A stretch of DNA of 64,000 bases, taken from contig NZ_PPED02000005.1 of the NCBI RefSeq assembly GCF_002899825.2, positions 186,001-250,000 on the forward strand, in the 5' to 3' direction. A program made the position numbers and the translations under genes. The number at the start of each line of letters is the position of its first letter. The first letter of the stretch is position 1. Shown piece by piece: positions 17,445 through 26,336 of the stretch. This DNA is from Chryseobacterium phosphatilyticum (GTDB lineage Bacteria; Bacteroidota; Bacteroidia; Flavobacteriales; Weeksellaceae). The notes beneath the pieces are model-generated. The model was given only the letters and a program-made list of their open reading frames with translations, did no database searches and had not been told where the DNA came from.

Positions 17445-17464
17445 AAACGGGCTGAAACCCGTTT
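17445..17464 (+). terminator. Hairpin after the thiamine operon
   Basis: A 7-bp perfect stem (17445-17451 with 17458-17464) with a 6-nt loop is followed by AATTATT rather than a clean T run. It may be a weak terminator or a dispersed palindrome; a second, stronger terminator follows 60 bp later. Confidence 0.5.
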
Positions 17465-17523
17465 AATTATTAAATAGATAATTCCATCGGCTTTAGCCAA
17501 AACCTGGTAAACATTCCACATAA

Positions 17524-17553
17524 AAAAGACCGTAAAAATAATTACGGTCTTTT
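17524..17553. terminator. Bidirectional terminator between convergent thi operon and barrel gene
   Basis: A 12-bp perfect stem (17524-17535 with 17542-17553) with A-run and T-run ends works on both strands, as expected between convergent genes. Confidence 0.88.
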
Positions 17554-17574
17554 CAAAATGGTCAATCGGTTGGA

Positions 17575-19785
17575 TTATTGCCCTTGTTGCATTACTCCTC
17601 CGTTATCCTCTTTTTTGGTTTGATTTAATATATTGGCATCCTCTTTTGCCAGCTTATTTTTAGTAGGAATTTTATAGTTGATGGAAATTCCGAAGTTTCT
17701 AGAATCGTATTTCGTTCTCAGCATGACACTTTCTCCTGAAGGTGGATTGGAACGTACCTGCATTACCTGGCCATTGAAGATATCATTTGCAAAAACAGAG
17801 ACCGTAAGACGATTATTCATAAACTTCTTTGTCAGAGTAATGTCTAAGTTATTGTTAAATGGTTTTTCTGCGGTAAAGTAAAAATACCCTGCTTTTGGAG
17901 TCAGGAAGCTGTAATTCGCTGTCAGCTTGATGTCTTTCGGAAGAATCAGTTGAGTCATCAGGTTAAGAATCCAGAATCCTTTATTGTTGAGGTTCTCAAT
18001 GTCATGCTTCTGATATCCTGCATAAATGTACATAAAATTCATTTTGTCAGGATTGAAGTTCGACTTCATAATCTCACCAAGGGACTTCGTGAAAATCTGG
18101 AACGGAACAGGAAGTCCAATATTGAAATTATGAATTTTCATATTAGAGATATTAATCTGCTCATTGTAGAGATTTTTACCATCCTTTCTGATAATTTGTG
18201 CCACCTGATTGCTCGCTGAACTTACACTATATCCGATGAAGGCATAATCAAAAGCTGAAATTTTCAATTCATAGTTATCAAAAATAGTTGGCTGAAGATT
18301 CGGATTACCATTGATCTGAGTATTTGGCCCGGAGAATGTAGTGTTATTCGGGTTAAGGGCAGAAATACTTGGCAGATTGATTTTTCTGTTATAATTAGCG
18401 GCAATATACACCTGATTCATCAGATTATACTGAATACTTGCATTGGGAAATAGTTTGAATTTCTTAAATGGCGTCAGATCCTTTTGAACAACTGTTCCTA
18501 AACTATCCTTTCGGGTAATTCCGTAAATGTCATAATTTTCGGCCCTTGCTCCTAAAGTGAAATCAAACTTTTTCAATTTAGCCTGAAACTCAAGATAGGT
18601 AGAAGCCGTTTGTCTGTGATACTGCAAATTTTTAAGGCCTTTACTTTCCGTATCATAATCCTGTCTTTCATACAAACCTCCGGCACTTACTTTTCCTCCG
18701 TCCAGCAATTTGATAGGTTGGGCATAGTCTACTTTAAAATTCGCCACCCTCATATCGGATTTGTTGTTAAGGATATCATTCATACCGGGATTTATAAATG
18801 CCTGACCATCATCTGTAAAATTCCCTTGTCGGTAGAAATTATCCTGAGAAAACTTGCTGTCTGCTTTGGTAAACCCAAATTGGAAGTCCAGTTTTTGAGA
18901 TTTGTCTGCAAAGCGTTTTTGATACGTTACTACCGCCTCCTGTCTCAGGGTATTGCTACGCGCGGCATCAGAAGATTCAAATTGTGCTTCCCTGAATGCA
19001 TCTGTAGGTTTATAAAAAATATCTGCAAGCCCGTTACTTAAAGTATAATTATCATTATTATTGTGATAAATATCGTAGTTCAGTAATAATTTATCTTGTC
19101 CCAGATCAAACGTTAATCCTGACTTTGCAAAATACCCTCGGGCATATCGGTCTGTATTACTGCCTAATAAAACATCCTGTTGGCTGTTCATCATACTTTC
19201 ACGATAATTTTGCCCCACATTAAGCTGCCATCCGAAATATTTATTTCTGGCATTTAAATTTACGGAATTTGTGGTTCTGCTTCTGTATTTATCGTAATTT
19301 GTGAAAGTATAATTTCCGGAATAGGTTGCACTCAAATATTTATTAGCATTTTTATTGGTAATAATATTCATAATGGCCCCTCCTGATGTTGCCGGAAATT
19401 CTGCTCCCGGTTGTGTTACAACCTCAATTCTCTCTACAGAATTGGCAGGCATGCTTTCAAGAAATGAATTCAATTCATTGGAGGTAATGTTTAAAGGTCT
19501 TCCGTTGAGGTAAACTTCCAGCATTTTACCCTGATACATCATCCCTGCAATATCAGTGGCTACCAGACCCGGGAGCTTTTTAATTCCTTCCAGAACATTT
19601 CCGTTATTAAGCTGAGGTTGTTCAGAAAAATCGAAAATAGTACGATCTGCTTTTTGTTCAACGGCTTTTTTAGTTTTGGTGATGACTACACCTTCAATTT
19701 GTTTTTCCTGAGGTTTATTAGTTTTTTCCTGTGAAAAAATAAAAACAGAGCTTAATAAGGATAAAGCGAAAATCGTTTTTTTCAT
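17575..19785 (-). CDS. TonB-dependent-receptor-like outer membrane beta-barrel protein (PF14905 type)
   Basis: A 736-residue protein with a signal peptide (MKKTIFALSLLSSVFIFSQ). It has a plug-like domain up to about residue 150, ending in VERIEVVTQPGAEFPATSGG and IMNIITNK, then a long barrel with alternating aromatic strands. There is no N-terminal carboxypeptidase-like repeat. This family occurs in many copies in Flavobacteriia and mostly has unknown substrates. It ends in a Q/N-rich, non-barrel tail (KEDNGGVMQQGQ), not the usual terminal aromatic. It is transcribed convergently with the thi operon. Confidence 0.88.
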   Translation of the reverse strand: MKKTIFALSLLSSVFIFSQEKTNKPQEKQIEGVVITKTKKAVEQKADRTIFDFSEQPQLNNGNVLEGIKKLPGLVATDIAGMMYQGKMLEVYLNGRPLNITSNELNSFLESMPANSVERIEVVTQPGAEFPATSGGAIMNIITNKNANKYLSATYSGNYTFTNYDKYRSRTTNSVNLNARNKYFGWQLNVGQNYRESMMNSQQDVLLGSNTDRYARGYFAKSGLTFDLGQDKLLLNYDIYHNNNDNYTLSNGLADIFYKPTDAFREAQFESSDAARSNTLRQEAVVTYQKRFADKSQKLDFQFGFTKADSKFSQDNFYRQGNFTDDGQAFINPGMNDILNNKSDMRVANFKVDYAQPIKLLDGGKVSAGGLYERQDYDTESKGLKNLQYHRQTASTYLEFQAKLKKFDFTLGARAENYDIYGITRKDSLGTVVQKDLTPFKKFKLFPNASIQYNLMNQVYIAANYNRKINLPSISALNPNNTTFSGPNTQINGNPNLQPTIFDNYELKISAFDYAFIGYSVSSASNQVAQIIRKDGKNLYNEQINISNMKIHNFNIGLPVPFQIFTKSLGEIMKSNFNPDKMNFMYIYAGYQKHDIENLNNKGFWILNLMTQLILPKDIKLTANYSFLTPKAGYFYFTAEKPFNNNLDITLTKKFMNNRLTVSVFANDIFNGQVMQVRSNPPSGESVMLRTKYDSRNFGISINYKIPTKNKLAKEDANILNQTKKEDNGGVMQQGQ

Positions 19786-19892
19786 AATGTTTTACTGATA
19801 TCCTGTTAGACGCTGAAAAACATAATTTGTTACGCTAACATGTTGAAAATCGAAAATTAAGGCTAAATATTTTTTTATTTCCGAAATAATTA

Positions 19893-19900
19893 TATCTTTG
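19893..19900 (+). promoter_or_regulatory. -7 promoter element of the 20.3-kb receptor leader
   Basis: TATCTTTG matches the Bacteroidota TAnnTTTG box exactly. It would start RNA at about 19906, immediately before the S-box-like fold, giving a leader of about 390 nt ahead of the receptor. No good -33 TTG is seen; the upstream stretch is T-rich. Confidence 0.6.
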
Positions 19901-19906
19901 CCAGGT

Positions 19907-19999
19907 AATTATCAAGAATCTCTAGATGGGATAGCAACCTGCAAAAACAAGCAAGGTGCTACAATCGATAAGCCGGATCTTCCGGAAAAAATGTTTATC
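19907..19999 (+). promoter_or_regulatory. S-box (SAM-I)-like riboswitch with a shortened P2, candidate
   Basis: The S-box core is visible: TTATCAAGA at 19909-19917, GCAACC at 19934-19939, and AAGGTGCTACA with a P3 stem between them (CCTGC with GCAAGG around an 8-nt loop). P1 is TTATC (19909-19913) with GATAA (19967-19971), and a P4-like hairpin sits at 19973-19985. In place of the long kinked P2 of SAM-I there is only a 5-bp hairpin (19918-19922 with 19928-19932, one G-U pair). It could be a variant aptamer for SAM or a related ligand. Assignment is by recalled consensus. Confidence 0.55.
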
Positions 20000-20030
20000 A
20001 TTCTATCATTATCCCCATCTTGAGTTTTTG
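19918..20030 (+). terminator. Possible long-range terminator of the S-box-like leader
   Basis: Bases 19920-19932, which form P2 in the aptamer, are also complementary to 20011-20024 with one mismatch and one bulged C. The second arm is directly followed by TTTTTGTTTT. GATAA at 19967 can likewise pair with TTATC at 19995-19999 instead of forming P1. Aptamer and terminator folds are therefore partly exclusive. The loop is long, so efficiency is uncertain. Confidence 0.4.
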
Positions 20031-20129
20031 TTTTAAAGTTAAAGCCAAATGTTTAAAGACAAGGGAAATCACATTCCATCAGTAATTTTTTATTCTTCGG
20101 ATCATGAAGTGAATCTTCATTATTCCAAT

Positions 20130-20174
20130 ATGTTTTCATGCCATTTCTACATGCGCATGTGTTGTTGCTTCTAG
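20130..20174 (+). CDS. Possible Cys/Met-rich leader peptide (14 residues)
   Basis: A short frame in the receptor leader encodes MFSCHFYMRMCCCF and a TAG stop. Seven of 14 residues are cysteine or methionine, with three cysteines in a row. This resembles the poly-Cys leader peptides known in Actinobacteria that sense cysteine supply through ribosome stalling. It lies downstream of the S-box-like fold and 124 bp before the receptor gene. No ribosome-binding site can be used as evidence in this phylum. It could be chance; its composition and place are what make it a candidate. Confidence 0.4.
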   Translation: MFSCHFYMRMCCCF

Positions 20175-20221
20175 CTATTTCTATTTCTAAAAAATAATAC
20201 AAACATTTTCGAAGACCGGTG

Positions 20222-20243
20222 GTAACCTTAAAATTAAGGTTAC
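20222..20243 (+). promoter_or_regulatory. 10-bp palindrome in the receptor 5' leader
   Basis: Two perfect 10-bp arms (20222-20231 and 20234-20243) are separated by AA. In RNA they would form a stable hairpin 48 bases after the stop of the possible leader peptide; in DNA they would be a symmetrical operator. No T run follows, so it is not a simple terminator. Confidence 0.5.
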
Positions 20244-20297
20244 AGGATTTGTATTGCTCAAAAATAATTTTAACAACAAAAAGAACACAACAATACT

Positions 20298-23042
20298 ATG
20301 CACAATTTTAAAAAAAGAATCTTTGTTCCTTCTATCGCGCTCATTTCTACATTTTATTACGCACAGACGGACACTTTACAATCTAAGAAAATAGAAGATG
20401 TGGTCATCCTTGGATCAAGAGGTTCCGGAAGATCATTGACGGAGACACCCGTTCCCGTAGATATCATTAACATATCAAAAATTTTAAAACAAAGCCCGAC
20501 TAACAATATCAGCCAGGCTTTAAACTATATTGTACCTTCATTTTCATCTACCTCACACACGGTAAACGATGGAACTGACTTTGTAGATCCTGCTCTTTTA
20601 AGAGGACTGGGTCCGGATCAGGTTTTAGTTTTACTCAATGGAAAAAGAAGATACCAGTCTTCATTGATTAATGTTACACTTACACCGGGAAGAGGTTCTG
20701 TGGGAACTGATCTTAACGCCATTCCAGCTTTTGCTTTAGAAAAAATCGAAGTTTTAAGAGATGGTGCTTCTGCCCAATATGGTTCCGATGCTATTGCCGG
20801 TGTCGTTAACCTGGGATTGAAAAAAAGACTGGGCCTTTCCGGACAGATATTTTTAGGTGGATATGCTTCACCTGTTGCCAATAATTTCTCCGGAGGAGTG
20901 GATGGACAAACCATTTCTGTGGATCTTAATTATGGAGCTAAAATAGGAAAGTCTGGTTTTTTTAACGTTACTGGTTCTGCCCAATATCGTGATCCGTATT
21001 CCAGAGCAGGAGTGAGGGAAGGAGATATCTTTAATGCTTATAATGCAATTAATTACAGAGCATTACAGGATGGAGTAAATATTGATGGATTATATAAAAA
21101 TATTACCAATACTCCCAATACTCAGCAGATTATCAACACGATTAAACAGTATGCAGCCCAAGTAGATTATTTTGGGAATGATTTTCAGTCTCAGATCTCA
21201 GGGGCAAACAGTATTTCTGAACTTCAAAAAATATTGGGTAGAGATTTTACCTCCCAGGAGCTTACTTACAGAGGGTTGGAGAGAAAAGATTTCAGTCTGA
21301 GAGCCGGACAATCTAAACTACAGTCCGGACAGCTCTTTTTCAACTCTGAAATTCCTGTTAATGATGAATGGAAGATTTATTCATTTGGAGGTTACAGCTA
21401 TCGTCTTGGAAATGCAGGAGGCTTTTACCGTCTTCCAAATAATGAAAGAAACATCAATGCCGTTACTCCCAATGGATATCTTCCTCAGATTGAAGCAGCG
21501 GTAAATGATTATTCTCTTGCTGCCGGAATTAAAGGAAAATGGAATGGCTGGAATGTGGATTTCAGTAATACATTCGGGAAAAATGTTTTTGGTTTTGGCG
21601 TTGTCAATACTTTTAATGCTTCGCTTACAGACGGTTCACCAAGAACATTTGATGCCGGAGGATCTGAGTTCTCACAAAATACCGTCAATCTGGATTTCTC
21701 AAAAAAATACGATGTGCTGAAAGGTTTGAACATAGCATTCGGAGGTGAATACCGACATGAAAATTATAAAGTCAATGCAGGAAAGGAAAATTCTTATGCC
21801 TCTTACGACATTTATGGACGTGTGGTAACCGCTAACACTCCTGAAAATGAAAAAGTAACCGATTTCTTTGAAAAAGTAAGACCAGCTGGAGCTCAGGTTT
21901 TTCCAGGCTTCAGTCCGGAAAATGCTGTTTCAGGAAACAGAAACAGTGTTGCTGCTTATGCTGATGCAGAACTGGAGGTTACTGACGGATGGCTGTTGGA
22001 AGGAGCCTTACGATATGAGAACTATTCAGACTTCGGATCTACATTTAATTATAAGGTGGCAACAAATGTAAAACTGACTCCCAATCTGAACTGGAGAGGA
22101 GCCGTTTCTACAGGATTCAGAGCGCCTTCATTGGCTCAGATCTATTACAGTTCCACTTCCACGTTGATTCAGCAGGGGAAAACAACACAGGTAGGTACTT
22201 TCAGAAATAATTCTGAGGCTGCACAGGCATTGGGCATTCCCAAATTAAAACAGGAGACTTCACAATCTTACAGCACAGGAATTACCTGGAAGGTTCCGGC
22301 ATTAAGCCTGACCTTCACAGCAGATGCTTATTTAATAAAGATTAAAGATAGAGTAGTGCTTACAGATCTTTTCTATCGTCCTGATGGTAGTTTTACTCCA
22401 GGTTCTGATCAGGCTGTTCTGCAGAGTGCTTTTGATCTGGCGAGAGCAAGTGCCGCTAACTTTTTTGCCAATGCTGTAGATTCTCAGACGAAAGGTTTGG
22501 ATATTACCATTTCTCAGAACTCAAAAATCTCATCGGGAGTTTCTTTGGAGAATAATTTAGGAGTCAATTTTAATCAAACCAAAAGAATCGGGGATATCCA
22601 TGCATCTCCTAAATTGGTAAGCCAGATCGATAATTATTTCTCAGAGCCCAACAGAGTATATTTTGAAGAAGCTGTTCCACGTGTAAAAGCTACCTTGTCC
22701 AATACTTTAAGATTTTCCGCCTTTACTTTCGTACTCCGTAACTCTTTCTTTGGTAAAGTGACAGATGCAGATGTTGTGGATGCTAATTTTGATGGGGTAA
22801 CAGGAAGCACAGAGCATTTCATTCTGAATAGCCGTCTGGTGACAGATTTATCTGTAGGATATGATTTTAATAAAAATATTTCTGCCACCATCGGAAGTAA
22901 TAATATCTTAAATATACTGCCTTCCAAAAGTCCAAATATAAGCTCTTTAACGGCTGATAATCAGTTTGTCTATTCCAGACAGGTTTCCCAATATGGTATA
23001 GGAGGAAGATTCTTATTTGCAAGAATTGAATTCAGATTCTAA
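20298..23042 (+). CDS. TonB-dependent outer membrane receptor, sulfur-linked by its leader
   Basis: A 914-residue receptor with a signal peptide (cleavage likely after YYAQ). The plug domain covers about residues 35-170 and includes VPVDIINISKIL, LLRGLGPDQVLVLLNGKRR and EVLRDGASAQYGSDAIAGVV. A 22-strand-type barrel follows, with TGFRAPSLAQIYY near its middle and a C-terminal FARIEFRF. It imports a scarce solute using TonB energy. The substrate is not readable from the protein. The leader suggests a sulfur compound or a methionine-related solute, which is inference. It stands alone with its own terminator. Confidence 0.93.
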   Translation: MHNFKKRIFVPSIALISTFYYAQTDTLQSKKIEDVVILGSRGSGRSLTETPVPVDIINISKILKQSPTNNISQALNYIVPSFSSTSHTVNDGTDFVDPALLRGLGPDQVLVLLNGKRRYQSSLINVTLTPGRGSVGTDLNAIPAFALEKIEVLRDGASAQYGSDAIAGVVNLGLKKRLGLSGQIFLGGYASPVANNFSGGVDGQTISVDLNYGAKIGKSGFFNVTGSAQYRDPYSRAGVREGDIFNAYNAINYRALQDGVNIDGLYKNITNTPNTQQIINTIKQYAAQVDYFGNDFQSQISGANSISELQKILGRDFTSQELTYRGLERKDFSLRAGQSKLQSGQLFFNSEIPVNDEWKIYSFGGYSYRLGNAGGFYRLPNNERNINAVTPNGYLPQIEAAVNDYSLAAGIKGKWNGWNVDFSNTFGKNVFGFGVVNTFNASLTDGSPRTFDAGGSEFSQNTVNLDFSKKYDVLKGLNIAFGGEYRHENYKVNAGKENSYASYDIYGRVVTANTPENEKVTDFFEKVRPAGAQVFPGFSPENAVSGNRNSVAAYADAELEVTDGWLLEGALRYENYSDFGSTFNYKVATNVKLTPNLNWRGAVSTGFRAPSLAQIYYSSTSTLIQQGKTTQVGTFRNNSEAAQALGIPKLKQETSQSYSTGITWKVPALSLTFTADAYLIKIKDRVVLTDLFYRPDGSFTPGSDQAVLQSAFDLARASAANFFANAVDSQTKGLDITISQNSKISSGVSLENNLGVNFNQTKRIGDIHASPKLVSQIDNYFSEPNRVYFEEAVPRVKATLSNTLRFSAFTFVLRNSFFGKVTDADVVDANFDGVTGSTEHFILNSRLVTDLSVGYDFNKNISATIGSNNILNILPSKSPNISSLTADNQFVYSRQVSQYGIGGRFLFARIEFRF

Positions 23043-23065
23043 TCAATAAAGCTTAGAAGTTTAAT

Positions 23066-23094
23066 AAAAAACAGAGAATACATCTCTGTTTTTT
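23066..23094. terminator. Bidirectional terminator after the 20.3-kb receptor
   Basis: A 12-bp perfect stem (23066-23077 with 23083-23094) with a 5-nt loop has A and T runs on its ends, serving both the receptor and the convergent DUF5694 gene. Confidence 0.9.
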
Positions 23095-23153
23095 TATATC
23101 CTGTTACTCAATAAAAAATGAATTTTTTGTTATCACTATTGTTGTAATTTTAT

Positions 23154-23993
23154 TTATTTCAATGAAGAAAATTCGATAAATTCATATTCTGCTGAAGATG
23201 TGAAAAGCTGTCTTAATACTGCCGCATGGCCATTTCCTGCAATCACAAGAATTCTGTCTTCACTGTTGTGCGGTATGTTTTGAATATTGCGGAACATTCT
23301 TAGATTTCTGCTGTACCAATAAAGGGCAAGCATATCGGCACCATCATGTTCTCTTAATTTAAAATCTCCGCTTAAATAAGCACCATATCCGTATTGATGA
23401 CTTTCTTTTGAATTCATATAAATAAAAGTGTCTAAGAGTGATTTGAAATTCTTAGGTTCAGAACTCTTGAAGAAACGGTTAAACTGTTGGGAAATCGCAT
23501 CATCACTATTAAAATCATAATCTTTGCTGAGGTTGTTGAAAAATGTAGAATCGGTTTTTCCAAAATGCTTTTGAAGATCATCCCAAACAGATTCCGCATC
23601 AATGCTGAAAAGTTCATTGATTTTAAGTTCATTGGCGATTCTCATAGCAAGCTGATACCGCTCGTCTCTTTTGTCCCGGTGCTTGCCCTCACTGTATTCT
23701 TTAAGCTTTTGATTAGCATTCCAGTTTGGCCAGGCTTCAATAGCAATCTTTGTGGGCTTAAATTTTTTGATATAATCCACCAGTTCCGTGACTTCTTTTG
23801 AAGTTTTAGGATTCAGTACATCCACCTGGTCTTCTTTATTGGTTTTATTGGCATCCAGATTAGGGTAATCAAAATGAAAAGAACCCACCACCAGCACTTT
23901 AGTCTTTGGATTTTTAAAATAATCTGAAGGTTTTGTCTGAGCAAAAGCAGATGTAGACAGACATAATAGGATAATATAAATAATGGTTTTCAT
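23154..23993 (-). CDS. DUF5694-type secreted protein
   Basis: The start was placed at the ATG of MKTIIYIILLCLSTSAFAQ, which gives a clean signal peptide. The open frame extends 18 codons further, but that part would overlap the upstream barrel gene. The mature part has VLVVGSFHFDYPN, PTKIAIEAWPNWN and a late VIAGNGHAAVLRQLF. The GSFH, IAIE and GNGH elements resemble the TraB/TIKI/GumN-like fold, in which conserved Glu and His may bind metal. Function is unknown. It lies 28 bp after a beta-barrel gene and may share its transcript. Confidence 0.82.
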   Translation of the reverse strand: MKTIIYIILLCLSTSAFAQTKPSDYFKNPKTKVLVVGSFHFDYPNLDANKTNKEDQVDVLNPKTSKEVTELVDYIKKFKPTKIAIEAWPNWNANQKLKEYSEGKHRDKRDERYQLAMRIANELKINELFSIDAESVWDDLQKHFGKTDSTFFNNLSKDYDFNSDDAISQQFNRFFKSSEPKNFKSLLDTFIYMNSKESHQYGYGAYLSGDFKLREHDGADMLALYWYSRNLRMFRNIQNIPHNSEDRILVIAGNGHAAVLRQLFTSSAEYEFIEFSSLK

Positions 23994-24021
23994 AGGATTA
24001 TTATTTTTTGTTTGTATTAAA

Positions 24022-26145
24022 TTATTGAGCACGGTTTTTCTCTTCAAAATTCACCGCTCTGTTGTTTGATTTTACTTTCTGATTTCCAAAATTGTATGTG
24101 ATGCTGAGTGTCATTCTTCTGGCATCCCAATAGTTGTTGAATGACTGCGTATTATCAGTAAAATACATATCGGCCTTAAATTCGGACTGCTTGAAAATAT
24201 CACTCACCGAAAGGTTGACCTGAAGCGCTTTTTCCGCAAAACTCATCTTTACTCCGGCATCCAGACTTGCTCTGTTCTTTACAGAAAGATATCCGTCACG
24301 GGAAGGCAGATTATTCCAGTAGTTGACAAACAGCATAAATGTTTTAGCCTTATTCAGCTGGAATGTATTGTTGAGAGAATAATAAAATGACTGTCCGTTT
24401 TTAGGAACCAGATTAAACCTCGTAATCTGAGTCTCATTATAACTGAACGAAGTGGAAATATTACTTTCCCAGATTTTGAAGAATGTATCGGTATAATTCA
24501 AATTGATCCCGTAAATATTCTGATTGTAGTAATTTTCAAAAGTGCTGGTAAGATCAATTCCGTTCAGGAAGGAGATCTGATCAAAATTATTCGTTGTTCT
24601 CTGATAATAGAGATTGGCAGAAAATTTATTTTTAAAAATATAATTGAATTCAATATTGTGATTGAAAGAGGGCAGCAGGCTGGGATTTCCTGAATAATAG
24701 GTATTTGGATTAGAATACCATCGGAACGGGTCTAAAGCCCGGAAATAGGGACGGTTAATTCTTCGGGAATAATTAATGCTGAACTGATTATCCTGATTGG
24801 CTTTATAAGATACATAAGCTGTCGGGAAAAATTTTCCGTAATTATTTTCAGATTTTGACTGTGTAGTGGGGGAGAAACCGCTGGTTTGTGAATATTCATA
24901 ACGGAGACCTGCTTTCACAGACCATTTTTCACCCAGATCTTTACTGGCGCTGATATACGTCGCGTAATTCTTTTCATTATAATCAAAAAGATTGCTTTTT
25001 GCAGGATCAATGATATGATTTCCATTGGTAACATTAAAATATCCAATCTCTGAATTATTAGAAAACTGGCTGAATTTCGCACCCGTTTCTAACTGAATTT
25101 TTTTGAAGTTTAAAGTCAAATCTGCCTGTCCGGAATAGATTTTATAATCTACTGACGAAAGATTCTTGACAACCTGTGTTGAATTGCTGGCAATGTTTTT
25201 TGTGGTAAAGTTAACTTCAGTATCGGGAAGATTCCCATAGTAATTGGCTCCCAGACTTAGTTTATGTTCCCCGAATTTCTGATCAAAATATAAATTCAGC
25301 ATTTGTGAAGTAAAAGAAGAGCGATGTTTTGAATCCGTATTTGTCTGCAATGTGGAATTGCTTCCGGTGAAGTAGTTCTGTTTTGAATTAATATCCATAT
25401 CAGAATGTCCTTTCGAAATATCATATACCCATCCGATATTGGAATTTTTAGTGAGGGAATAATCAAAATTGGCATTCAGGCCAAATCCATCATTCATATC
25501 TCTCCTTTCATCTCTGCTGATAGAGGATTTTTCGCCTATTATTTTATAGTTTTCTACTGATCTTTTGGCTCCGTCATATCCCTGGATTTTTATCGAGGCT
25601 TTCATCTTTTCATTCTGATAGTTTATTCCTGCTACCGTGCTGAATGCAGCGTATGTTTTTTGAGTATAATTCGTAGTCAGATAACCGTTCCATCCGAGAT
25701 TCTGATTCTTTTTAAGAACAATATTAATAATCCCGCTGTTTCCCTGAGCTTCATATTTGGCAGGCGGTGTGGTGATCACTTCAATTTTAAGGATGTTTTC
25801 AGAACGAAGGTTTCTCAGATAATTGATCAGTTCAGATCCGGAAAGATTGAGCATGCGGTCATTTACCATCACAGAAACTCCATTTTTTCCTGCAATAGAA
25901 AGAAGGCCTTTGTTTTCATCTACCTGTAATAAAGGTGTTCCTGCCAAAACCTCAGTTCCGGAGCTTCCCTGTGAAAGCATAGAATTCTGAACATTATAAA
26001 CAAGACGATCCACTTTTCGCTCTACCAGAACTTTTTTACCATTTACCGTTACTGCTTCAATTTTGTTGACGTTAGCAGTATCTTTTGCCTGTGCGGTTAC
26101 CAAAGAACATACAAGGGTAGTTATAAATAAAAACTGTTTTTTCAT
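24022..26145 (-). CDS. Outer membrane beta-barrel family protein (PF14905 type)
   Basis: A 707-residue protein with a signal peptide ending at VTAQA. Plug-like motifs are NILKIEVITTPPAKYEAQGN and SGIINIVLKK, followed by a barrel of aromatic-rich strands. It resembles the gene at 17.6-19.8 kb in organisation but differs strongly in sequence. The substrate is unknown. It is divergent from a LytS/LytTR two-component pair with 191 bp between them, which makes that system a candidate regulator. Confidence 0.88.
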   Translation of the reverse strand: MKKQFLFITTLVCSLVTAQAKDTANVNKIEAVTVNGKKVLVERKVDRLVYNVQNSMLSQGSSGTEVLAGTPLLQVDENKGLLSIAGKNGVSVMVNDRMLNLSGSELINYLRNLRSENILKIEVITTPPAKYEAQGNSGIINIVLKKNQNLGWNGYLTTNYTQKTYAAFSTVAGINYQNEKMKASIKIQGYDGAKRSVENYKIIGEKSSISRDERRDMNDGFGLNANFDYSLTKNSNIGWVYDISKGHSDMDINSKQNYFTGSNSTLQTNTDSKHRSSFTSQMLNLYFDQKFGEHKLSLGANYYGNLPDTEVNFTTKNIASNSTQVVKNLSSVDYKIYSGQADLTLNFKKIQLETGAKFSQFSNNSEIGYFNVTNGNHIIDPAKSNLFDYNEKNYATYISASKDLGEKWSVKAGLRYEYSQTSGFSPTTQSKSENNYGKFFPTAYVSYKANQDNQFSINYSRRINRPYFRALDPFRWYSNPNTYYSGNPSLLPSFNHNIEFNYIFKNKFSANLYYQRTTNNFDQISFLNGIDLTSTFENYYNQNIYGINLNYTDTFFKIWESNISTSFSYNETQITRFNLVPKNGQSFYYSLNNTFQLNKAKTFMLFVNYWNNLPSRDGYLSVKNRASLDAGVKMSFAEKALQVNLSVSDIFKQSEFKADMYFTDNTQSFNNYWDARRMTLSITYNFGNQKVKSNNRAVNFEEKNRAQ

Positions 26146-26192
26146 AAGATGTAAATAACAGGTTAAATGATGTTTAGTTTAAATTTCTCTGA

Positions 26193-26200
26193 CAAAAGTA
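26193..26200 (-). promoter_or_regulatory. -7 element for the 24.0-26.1 kb barrel gene
   Basis: On the minus strand the sequence reads TACTTTTG, a match to TAnnTTTG, 48 bases before the start codon. No -33 TTG was found at a good distance. Confidence 0.45.
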
Positions 26201-26336
26201 TAAGAAGGCCATTTGAAAGGAAATAGCATTTAGATGAGGGCGATGATTTTGGATGTCAAAATAGTTTCGTCGGAAAAAAACAGGTTTTTGTCGAAAAGGG
26301 TTAATGAATTGTCCCTGCAGAGATTTATATTTGATT

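Noticed and set aside
19991..20023. Possible 10-residue leader peptide MFIILSLSPS
   Set aside because: It lies within the terminator arm, has no sulfur amino acids beyond the start, and its composition shows no sensing logic.
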